Source: Bacteroidales bacterium (GTDB lineage: Bacteria > Bacteroidota > Bacteroidia > Bacteroidales > UBA3663). From it: DNA of 64,000 bases. A program made the translations under genes and the position numbers. The notes under the pieces are model-generated. The model saw nothing but the letters and a program-made list of their open reading frames with translations. It searched no databases and had not been told where the DNA came from. The stretch lies in assembly GCA_017618715.1 (NCBI GenBank), contig JAFZTS010000026.1, positions 1 to 64,000 of the forward strand. The letters are read 5' to 3'. Shown here one piece after another: positions 16,781 through 23,810 of this stretch (its first letter is position 1; each line of letters starts with the position of its first letter).

Positions 16781-17905
16781 ATGAGAAATTATCTTATCGT
16801 AGCTTTTAGCGCCATGCTTTTTGTAGCCTGCAGCGGTTCAAAGCCCAAGACGGCTGAGGTCGTTAACCCCAAACTTTGTGATGCATTCCCGGATTATACG
16901 ATTGGTGTTGCTCTCAATGTCAACCAGAGCAGCGAAAAGGATGCGTCGGGTGTGGCCATCGTCAAGCAGCATTTCAACAGTATCGTCCCCGAGAATTGCA
17001 TGAAGTGTGAAGAGATCCATCCCGAAGAGAATACCTATTTCTGGGATGATGCCGACCGCTTTGTGAAGTTCGGAGAGGACAATAACATGCAGATCATCGG
17101 TCATTGCCTTATCTGGCACAGCCAGTGTGCTCCTTGGTTTTTTGTAGATGCGAAGGGCAAGCTTGTGAAGCCCGAAGTGCTGAAGCAGCGCATGAAGGAC
17201 CGTATCACAACCATCATGACACGTTACAAGGGCCGTATCACAGGCTATGATGTCGTTAACGAGGCAATTCTCGATGATGGCAGCTATCGTCCCTCGTTGT
17301 TCTACAAGATACTGGGCGAGGAGTTCATCCCTTGGGCATTCCAGTGTGCCATGGAGGCCGATCCCGATGCTGAACTCTATTACAACGACTATTCGATGGC
17401 TGAGCCCGGTAAACGTGCTGGGGTTGTCGGAGTTATCAAGAAGCTGAAAGAGCGTGGCATTCGCATTGATGCCGTGGGCATGCAGAGCCACATGGGTATG
17501 GACCATCCTTCGTGGGAAGAGTTCGAAGCCAGTATCAAGGCATTTATCGGTGCAGGTGTGGATGTACAATTCACCGAGGTTGATATGAGCGCATTGCCAT
17601 CAGTGAACTTTGGCGCCAACGTGAGCGACACCGAGGAGTATCGTGCAGAGCTTAATCCTTACGCCAACGGTCTGCCCGACGACGTATCGGCCAAATGGAA
17701 CGAGCGTATGTCCACCTTCCTCAGCATTGTCGATAAGTATGCCAAGAACGTACGTCGCGTCACCGCTTGGGGTGTTACGGATGCCGATTCATGGAAGAAC
17801 GATTGGCCCATCGAGGGTCGCACGGATTATACGCTCTGGTTCGACCGTCAGGGTCAGATGAAGCCCTTCCTCGTAGATCGAATGAAGAAGAAGGGACTGA
17901 TGTAA
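16781..17905 (+). CDS. GH10 endo-1,4-beta-xylanase lipoprotein
   Basis: 374 residues, single catalytic domain. The N-terminus is a lipoprotein signal ([10 protein letters not shown]), so the enzyme is membrane-anchored in the periplasm or at the surface. GH10 landmarks: [17 protein letters not shown] (substrate cleft), HCLIWHSQ (WHSQ motif), [10 protein letters not shown] with acid/base Glu at about residue 161, and [11 protein letters not shown] with nucleophile Glu at about residue 266. It cuts xylan backbone internally to feed the symporter and GH43 enzyme. It lies 105 bases after the symporter, third gene in the cluster. No carbohydrate-binding module is present. A 9-bp array and a strong terminator follow. 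Confidence 0.96.
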   Translation: MRNYLIVAFSAMLFVACSGSKPKTAEVVNPKLCDAFPDYTIGVALNVNQSSEKDASGVAIVKQHFNSIVPENCMKCEEIHPEENTYFWDDADRFVKFGEDNNMQIIGHCLIWHSQCAPWFFVDAKGKLVKPEVLKQRMKDRITTIMTRYKGRITGYDVVNEAILDDGSYRPSLFYKILGEEFIPWAFQCAMEADPDAELYYNDYSMAEPGKRAGVVGVIKKLKERGIRIDAVGMQSHMGMDHPSWEEFEASIKAFIGAGVDVQFTEVDMSALPSVNFGANVSDTEEYRAELNPYANGLPDDVSAKWNERMSTFLSIVDKYAKNVRRVTAWGVTDADSWKNDWPIEGRTDYTLWFDRQGQMKPFLVDRMKKKGLM

Positions 17906-17919
17906 GGTTTCTGGAGATA

Positions 17920-17991
17920 TCTAGACTGTCTAGGCTCTCTAGTTCTTCTAGATTTTCTAGTCTTTCTAGATTATCTAGATCTTCTATAAAA
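17920..17991. repeat. 9-bp tandem array, TCTAG type (8 units)
   Basis: Units: TCTAGACTG, TCTAGGCTC, TCTAGTTCT, TCTAGATTT, TCTAGTCTT, TCTAGATTA, TCTAGATCT and a decayed TCTATAAAA. The core is fixed and the tail variable. It begins 14 bases after the GH10 stop and ends just before the terminator hairpin. Confidence 0.95.
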
Positions 17992-17994
17992 TAC

Positions 17995-18034
17995 CAGCGC
18001 GGCATGAGCATCATCTCATGCCGCGCTGCTTTTT
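17995..18034. terminator. Strong terminator after the GH10 gene
   Basis: CAGCGCGGCATGAG pairs perfectly with CTCATGCCGCGCTG around CATCAT, followed by CTTTTT. It separates the convergent xylanase and P-type ATPase genes. Confidence 0.92.
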
Positions 18035-20096
18035 ATCCTTTCACTTTTAGTGCCCTCATCGCATTGAGTACAGCGAGGACTGTGACACCGACATCTGCAA
18101 AGACGGCCATCCACATCGTGGCCATGCCAAAGGCTGCAAGAAGGAGCACGAGAATCTTGACCCCAATAGCAAAGACCACATTTTGATGAGCAATGCCGAG
18201 GGTGCGACGTGCAATATCAATGGCCAAAGCGACCTTTGAAGGTTTGTCGTCCATCAGAACAACATCGGCAGCCTCGATAGCAGCATCACTGCCTAGTCCA
18301 CCCATGGCGATTCCCACGTCAGCACGAGCCAGGACAGGGGCATCGTTGATGCCGTCGCCCACGAAAGCCAAGCCATTTGCACGGTTTGCGTCTTCATTCG
18401 TTTTTTTCGCTTCTTGTACGAGTTTGTCAAACATCGATACCTTGTCAGTCGGCAGCAGTTCGGCATGGAATTCGTCAAGCCCTAGTTCCTTCGCCACGTC
18501 TTCAGCCACTTCTTGACGGTCACCGGTGAGCATTACTGTCTTTGTGACTCCCAAATTGTGCAGTTTTTCGATAGCTTTCTTCGCATCAGCCTTCACACGG
18601 TCGTTGATCACGATGTGACCTGCATAGATCCTGTCGATAGCGATGTGGATGATGGTGCCCACCAGTTCGCATGTATGTTCTTCTATCCCGAGGGACTGCA
18701 TCATCTTGTTGTTGCCCACATAGACTTCGTGGTTGTTGACCTTGGCTCTGATGCCATGACCTGCTATCTCCTCGACATCCAATAGACTGCATCCGTCGTG
18801 GTCGGCTTCTGGATAAGCATCGCGCAAAGCCTGTGCTATGGGGTGAGTGGAGTAATGTTCAACATGTGCCGCAAGGTGCAGTAGGTGCTTCTCGTCGTAT
18901 TTGTCGGGATGAACGGCCGTGACGGCAAACACACCTTCGGTGAGTGTGCCCGTCTTGTCGAAGACGATGGTCTTGATTCCTGCCAGCTGGTCGATATAGT
19001 TGGCGCCCTTTACAAGGATGCCTTGACGCGAAGCGCCTCCTATGCCGCCGAAGAAAGTGAGCGGGACGCTGATGACTAAGGCGCAGGGACAACTGACGAC
19101 GAGGAACATCAGTCCGCGATAAAGCCAGGTGGGGAAGTTGGCCATAAATCCTCCTGCGCAGAACATGGGAGGAAGGATGGCCAAGGCCAAAGCTGCATAG
19201 ACAACGATCGGTGTGTAGATACGTGCAAAGCGTGTGATGAAGGCTTCGCTTTTCGACTTATGGTCCGACGCACTTTCGACGAGTTGGATGATCTTTGATA
19301 CCGTCGATTCGCCGAACGATTTGCTTGTCCTCACCTTGATGAGGCCCGAAATGTTGATGCAACCTGAGATGACCTCGTCGCCCTCGACCACGTCGCGCGG
19401 TGCGCTCTCGCCTGTCAAAGCTACGGTATTGAGGCTTGTCTGCCCTTCGATGATTTCTCCGTCGAGGGGCACTTTTTCACCCGGACGGATGACGATGGTT
19501 TCACCGACGGCCACCTTTTCGGGAGCAACGGCGATTATCTCTCCGTCACGTTCTACATTGGCTGTATCGGGACGGATATCCATCAGGTGTGCGATGGAAT
19601 CGCGGCTCTTCCCCTCGGCATATCCTTCGAAGAGTTCGCCGATTTGGAAAAAGAGCATCACAAATACAGCTTCGGGGAATTGAGTTTCCGCACCTGGGAG
19701 GAATCCGATGCAAAGGGCTCCAAGGGTGGCGATGGTCATGAGGAAGTTCTCGTCGAACGGCTCACCCTCCTTCACGCCTTCGGCAGCTTCCTTGATTGTC
19801 CCGAAACCTACGACAAGGTAGGGAATCAGATAGACAAGCAATAGTTGCCACGTAGGCAAGGAATAGTGATGTTCGATATATACTGCAACGAGGAGCAGGA
19901 TGACTGCAACGGCGATCTTGATGATGGAGTTTCTGAGTCCTCCTTCGTGGTGATGATGGTGGTGACTCTCCTCGTCATGGTGATGTTCGTGATGATGATG
20001 CTCATGTTCATCATGCTCGTGCGAGTGAGCGCAGCTCTTGCAAGTTTCTTCGTCTTCATCATGATGATGGTGATGGTGATGATGTTCGTGTGCCAT
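18033..20096 (-). CDS. Heavy-metal P-type ATPase (ZntA/CadA-like) with His-rich N-terminus
   Basis: 687 residues. P1B-ATPase landmarks: SCPCALVISVP (metal-binding CPC in helix 6), VFDKTGTLTEG (phosphorylated Asp), STHPIAQAL (HP motif), TGDRQEVAEDVA and VGDGINDAPVLARADVG. The CPC motif and overall similarity suggest export of Zn, Cd or Pb across the inner membrane. Instead of a folded HMA domain, the first 53 residues hold 26 histidines plus a CKSC pair, a likely zinc-binding tail. Helices before the actuator domain are normal in number. It has its own -7 box (TACCTTTG at 20142-20135) and no visible metal regulator beside it. The start is fixed by the His tail and the end of the upstream AT-rich region. 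Confidence 0.93.
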   Translation of the reverse strand: MAHEHHHHHHHHDEDEETCKSCAHSHEHDEHEHHHHEHHHDEESHHHHHHEGGLRNSIIKIAVAVILLLVAVYIEHHYSLPTWQLLLVYLIPYLVVGFGTIKEAAEGVKEGEPFDENFLMTIATLGALCIGFLPGAETQFPEAVFVMLFFQIGELFEGYAEGKSRDSIAHLMDIRPDTANVERDGEIIAVAPEKVAVGETIVIRPGEKVPLDGEIIEGQTSLNTVALTGESAPRDVVEGDEVISGCINISGLIKVRTSKSFGESTVSKIIQLVESASDHKSKSEAFITRFARIYTPIVVYAALALAILPPMFCAGGFMANFPTWLYRGLMFLVVSCPCALVISVPLTFFGGIGGASRQGILVKGANYIDQLAGIKTIVFDKTGTLTEGVFAVTAVHPDKYDEKHLLHLAAHVEHYSTHPIAQALRDAYPEADHDGCSLLDVEEIAGHGIRAKVNNHEVYVGNNKMMQSLGIEEHTCELVGTIIHIAIDRIYAGHIVINDRVKADAKKAIEKLHNLGVTKTVMLTGDRQEVAEDVAKELGLDEFHAELLPTDKVSMFDKLVQEAKKTNEDANRANGLAFVGDGINDAPVLARADVGIAMGGLGSDAAIEAADVVLMDDKPSKVALAIDIARRTLGIAHQNVVFAIGVKILVLLLAAFGMATMWMAVFADVGVTVLAVLNAMRALKVKG

Positions 20097-20268
20097 ATTC
20101 TTTTTGTTTATTGTTTTTTATCCTTTTGACGCTGCAAAGGTAAGCCGTTCTGTTTGCAAATGGATTGCAAGTTTGTCGAAATTCGCATATTTTCTATATT
20201 ATATTATTTAAAATGTATAAAAAGAGAAAAAAAGTAATTCTCTATAGCGATTATTCCAAAGAATTTGT

Positions 20269-20276
20269 TATCTTTG
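20269..20276 (+). promoter_or_regulatory. -7 box TATCTTTG for the mannitol-dehydrogenase-family gene
   Basis: TATCTTTG followed by CACCG, with a predicted leader of about 125 bases that includes the 9-bp array. No clear -33 element. Confidence 0.65.
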
Positions 20277-20349
20277 CACCGTATTTATCAATCATTCTCA
20301 GTCAACCCGCTATATGCTCCAGCTCCATATTGGCGAGGCTGTTCCCGAC

Positions 20350-20385
20350 TACTCTGAATACTCTGAATACTCCGAATATTCCGAT
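20350..20385. repeat. 9-bp tandem array, TACTC(T/C)GAA type (4 units)
   Basis: Units are TACTCTGAA, TACTCTGAA, TACTCCGAA and TATTCCGAT, in the 5' leader 26 bases before the start codon. The same motif type forms the array at 53718-53798. Confidence 0.92.
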
Positions 20386-20410
20386 AATTTAACTGATAAT
20401 CAGAAAAGAC

Positions 20411-22000
20411 ATGAAACTTAAAGAAATCTCTTCAGGTAGTTTTAATGCTGCCGAGTGGGAAGCCAAGGGTTATGAGCTTCCAAAGTTTGACATTGCTGCT
20501 GTGGCAAAGAAGACACATGATGAGCCTACTTGGGTTCACTTCGGCGCCGGCAATATCTTCCGTGCCTTCCCTGCTGCCATCCTCAATGATGCGCTCAACA
20601 GCGGCAAGTATGATCGTGGTGTGATTGTGGCCGAGAGTTTCGACTATGAGATCATCGACAAGGCTTATCGTCCTTACGACAATCTGTCGCTTCTTGTCAG
20701 CCTGCAGTCCACCGGCACTATCGAAAAGAAAGTCATCGCTTCGGTTACCGAAAGTCTCAAGGCCGATTTCCAATTTGCTGACGATTGGGCTCGTCTTACC
20801 GAGATCTTCCAACAGCCCAGCCTCCAGATGGTAACCTTTACCATCACCGAGAAGGGCTACAGTGTGGCTCCCGCTGATTTGGAGCGTGGTCTCAAGCCCG
20901 TCTTTGCCATGGGCAAGCTGGCTGTGCTGATGTTGGCTCGTTACAATGCCGGCAAACTTCCTGTCACTTTGCAAAGTACTGACAACTGCTCGCACAACGG
21001 CGACAAGGTGAAAGTTGGTGTACAGGCATACGCCAAGAAATGGGTCGAGGAGGGACTCGTTCCCGCCGACTTCCTCGCTTATCTGCAGGATGAAAAGAAA
21101 GTGACCTATCCTTGGTCGATGATTGACAAGATTACTCCACGTCCACACGAGAAGGTACAGGCTATGTTGGCTGCCGATGGTTTCGAGGACAACCAGACCA
21201 TTATTACTGAGCGTCATACCTACACTGCTCCCTTCGTCAATGCCGAGGAGGTGCAATACCTCGTTGTGGAGGATAACTACACCAACGGTCGTCCACCACT
21301 TGAACTTGGCGGTGCTCTCTACACTACTCGCGAAACCGTCGATAAGGTTGAGACGATGAAGGTGACCACCTGCCTCAATCCGCTTCATACCGCCATGTCA
21401 ATCTATGGCTGCATGCTCGGCTATAACCTTATCTCGGCAGAGATGGCCGATCCTGACCTGCGTGCCTTCATTCAGAAGATCGGATACATCGAGGCCATGC
21501 CTGTTGTCACCGATCCTGGTGTGTTGAATCCTTACGAGTTCATTGGCACCGTCATCAACCGTCGCCTGCCTAATCCATTCATGCCCGATGCTCCACAGCG
21601 TATCGCAACCGATACGTCACAGAAACTGCCTATTCGCTTTGGTGAGACCATCAAGAAGTACGTGGCTCGTGGGCTCGACATGGACAATCTCGTCCTTATA
21701 CCGCTCACGTTGGCTGGCTATGCTCGTTACCTCAAGGGACTCGACGATATGGGCGAACCATTCACACCTTCGACCGACCCGTTGCTCACCGAGCTGCAGG
21801 CTATCGTCGCTCCTCTCGAATTGGGTAAGCCGGAACAGGATTACAGTTGTCTGCGCAAGCTATTCAGCCGCAAGGATGTCTTTGCCGTCGATCTCTACGA
21901 GGTCGGCCTTGGCGAGAAGATTGAAGGCATGGTCAAGGAACTCTATGCCGGTCCAGGAGCCGTACGTGCTACACTCCACAAGTATGTGGCTGCGCGTTGA
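20411..22000 (+). CDS. Mannitol dehydrogenase family oxidoreductase, probable fructuronate reductase (UxuB-like)
   Basis: 529 residues. The N-terminal Rossmann domain opens with TWVHFGAGNIFRAF, a typical NAD-binding start of the polyol-specific long-chain dehydrogenases; the second domain has KVTTCLNPLHTAMSIYGC, matching the catalytic K...N..H pattern. The family includes mannitol, arabinitol, altronate (UxaB) and fructuronate (UxuB) dehydrogenases. In Bacteroidales such proteins usually serve hexuronate catabolism, reducing fructuronate to mannonate with NADH. The xylan cluster 3 kb upstream would release glucuronate from glucuronoxylan, which fits, but no uxuA or uxaC is adjacent. Substrate assignment is therefore an inference. 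The transcript probably ends by run-off toward the hairpin at 22028. Confidence 0.82.
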   Translation: MKLKEISSGSFNAAEWEAKGYELPKFDIAAVAKKTHDEPTWVHFGAGNIFRAFPAAILNDALNSGKYDRGVIVAESFDYEIIDKAYRPYDNLSLLVSLQSTGTIEKKVIASVTESLKADFQFADDWARLTEIFQQPSLQMVTFTITEKGYSVAPADLERGLKPVFAMGKLAVLMLARYNAGKLPVTLQSTDNCSHNGDKVKVGVQAYAKKWVEEGLVPADFLAYLQDEKKVTYPWSMIDKITPRPHEKVQAMLAADGFEDNQTIITERHTYTAPFVNAEEVQYLVVEDNYTNGRPPLELGGALYTTRETVDKVETMKVTTCLNPLHTAMSIYGCMLGYNLISAEMADPDLRAFIQKIGYIEAMPVVTDPGVLNPYEFIGTVINRRLPNPFMPDAPQRIATDTSQKLPIRFGETIKKYVARGLDMDNLVLIPLTLAGYARYLKGLDDMGEPFTPSTDPLLTELQAIVAPLELGKPEQDYSCLRKLFSRKDVFAVDLYEVGLGEKIEGMVKELYAGPGAVRATLHKYVAAR

Positions 22001-22027
22001 TTCATCAAATTATTCGCATCTTAAAAA

Positions 22028-22063
22028 TTTGGAGCCCGTTCCCTTTGGGGGATGGGCTCCAAA
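22028..22063 (-). terminator. Terminator between the convergent oxidoreductase and GH20 genes
   Basis: TTTGGAGCCC pairs with GGGCTCCAAA. The T-run (TTTTT) follows on the minus strand, so it mainly ends the MscS-GH20 transcript. Confidence 0.82.
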
Positions 22064-22102
22064 TGCAAGATGTGAGAAAGTATATATGCTTTTAAAGAAG
22101 CA

Positions 22103-23809
22103 TCATTGAGCTTGTTCTTCGATTACCATCGGTTCCTCATAAGCTTGGCGGCACCAGCGCCAACCATAAAGGTCATATAGGTCGGTCATATGGCCGAGGT
22201 CTCCGAAGAAACGGGAATATTCTTTGCGTTCAGGTTGGCACCATTGCACTTCGCAGAGTGCGGCCATGCGAGGCAGGGCCATGTACTGTACGTGGTTGAA
22301 CGTATGGATATACTCGGTCCAGATATTGGCTTGCACGCCCATGATGTATTGTCGCTCCTCTTCTGTGAGCACTTCGGGAAGAGGATTGAAACCATAGACC
22401 TTCTCGATGGGCACATAACCGCCGATGGCGAGGGGTTCGGCAGAGCGGTCGCGTCGTTGGTAGTAGTCGAAATAGCAATAGCTGGTGGGAACCATAATGA
22501 AGTGGTGGTGTTGACGGGCTGCTTCGATGCCTCCCTCGATGCCTCGCCACGACATGACGATGGCATTGTCGGAGATGCCACCTTCTAGAATCTCGTCCCA
22601 GCCGATAGCCAAATGTCCGTGTGCTGTGAGATAGTCGTCAATCTGACGGGTGAACCAGCTCTGTAGCTTCTGTTCTGCGGTGAACTGCTTATCCTTTTTC
22701 AGACCCAGTTCGCGAACTTTAGCCTGGCATTTCGGACATTTTTCCCAACGCACTTTCGGACACTCGTCGCCTCCGATGTGGATATATTTCGACGGGAAGA
22801 TTTCCATGATCTCGTCGAGGATATTTGTGCAGAACTTCACTACTTCAGGATTGCCCATGCAGAGCACATCATCGCTGATGCCCCACCAGCCAATCACATC
22901 GTATGGGCCGCCCGTGCATCCCAACTGCGGATAGGCAGCGAGTGCGCCTTGCATGTGACCAGGCATCTCGATCTCGGGAATCACCTCAATGTGGCGTTCG
23001 GCAGCATAGCGCACGATTTCGCGAGCCTCGTCCTGAGTGTAATAACCGGAGTAGGGGATGGAGTCGTTTGAACTGAAGTCACGAGCTATCATTGTGCCCT
23101 TGCGCACGGAGCCGATGGTGGTGAGTTCGGGATACTGCTTGATCTCGATGCGCCAGCCCTGATCGTCGGTGAGATGCCAGTGGAAAGTATTCATGTCGTG
23201 GAGTGCGAGCATGTCGATGTATGCCTTGACGCTGTCGAGTGGGAAGAAGTGACGGCAAACGTCGAGGTGCATGCCACGATAGGCGAAACGCGGAGCATCG
23301 GTGATGTGGACGGCAGGTAAGCTCACGCGGAACCCTCCGTTATTTGTAAACTGTTCATTGTTCAATGTCGTAGCCAAAGCTTTGCGAAGTGTCTGGATAC
23401 CGTAGAAGATACCGGCGGTGCTGTTGGCGGTAATCCATATTTGGTCGCTTGATACCAGCATATCGTAGGCTTCGGACTCTGCGTCTCCCTTTTCAAGTTT
23501 GAGCAGGATGCCATTGTTTGCCGAATTGGGTTTGATGGCGATGCCAGCCTTGATGGGAATCTGGTAGCCAAGGATGTCGGCTGCATATTGCTGGAGGAAA
23601 CGTGCGTGACGCTCCATCTCGGAGGTCTCGGGAGTGTAGTGAATGACGGTGTTGCGATCGATGACATAGTTGGCACGGTCAGCGATCGGTTCGATGGACT
23701 GTGGGCAGGGAATGATGTCGAATGAAGCTTCGACAATGGGGCGGTTGTCGCTGCATGACGACAATAGTAAGGCTGCTGTGGCGGCAAAAATAGATAGGGT
23801 GGTTTTCAT
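22103..23809 (-). CDS. GH20 beta-N-acetylhexosaminidase lipoprotein
   Basis: 568 residues. Lipoprotein signal ends LLLSSC. An N-terminal GH20b domain (about 30-165) precedes the TIM barrel with FAYRGMHLDVCRHFF, HWHLTDDQGWRIEIKQYPEL, and KYIHIGGDECPKVRWEKC, where Asp-Glu is the catalytic pair of substrate-assisted hydrolysis. A short cysteine pair (CPKCQAKV) just after is common in the Bacteroidetes branch. It releases terminal GlcNAc or GalNAc from host glycans or chitin-like chains. The start codon lies 1 base after the stop of the MscS-type gene, so the two are one transcript, an unusual pairing. No signs of truncation. Confidence 0.95.
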   Translation of the reverse strand: MKTTLSIFAATAALLLSSCSDNRPIVEASFDIIPCPQSIEPIADRANYVIDRNTVIHYTPETSEMERHARFLQQYAADILGYQIPIKAGIAIKPNSANNGILLKLEKGDAESEAYDMLVSSDQIWITANSTAGIFYGIQTLRKALATTLNNEQFTNNGGFRVSLPAVHITDAPRFAYRGMHLDVCRHFFPLDSVKAYIDMLALHDMNTFHWHLTDDQGWRIEIKQYPELTTIGSVRKGTMIARDFSSNDSIPYSGYYTQDEAREIVRYAAERHIEVIPEIEMPGHMQGALAAYPQLGCTGGPYDVIGWWGISDDVLCMGNPEVVKFCTNILDEIMEIFPSKYIHIGGDECPKVRWEKCPKCQAKVRELGLKKDKQFTAEQKLQSWFTRQIDDYLTAHGHLAIGWDEILEGGISDNAIVMSWRGIEGGIEAARQHHHFIMVPTSYCYFDYYQRRDRSAEPLAIGGYVPIEKVYGFNPLPEVLTEEERQYIMGVQANIWTEYIHTFNHVQYMALPRMAALCEVQWCQPERKEYSRFFGDLGHMTDLYDLYGWRWCRQAYEEPMVIEEQAQ

Positions 23810-23810
23810 T

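Larger units (their letters stand above)
20097..20410. other. Divergent promoter region between the P-type ATPase and the mannitol-dehydrogenase-family gene
   Basis: 314 bases without a gene. It contains TACCTTTG on the minus strand (20142-20135) for the ATPase, TATCTTTG on the plus strand (20269-20276) for the oxidoreductase, and a four-unit 9-bp array at 20350-20385 inside the leader of the latter. The rest is AT-rich with no recognised RNA. Confidence 0.7.

Noticed and set aside
17775-18014. Minus-strand ORF with repeated LE/NLE residues near the TCTAG array
   Set aside because: The repeat alone generates it; it overlaps the GH10 gene and terminator and has no start context.
19845-20129. 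Met/Val-rich plus-strand ORF over the ATPase His tail
   Set aside because: It is the complement of CAT/CAC histidine codons (ATG/GTG) and not a gene.
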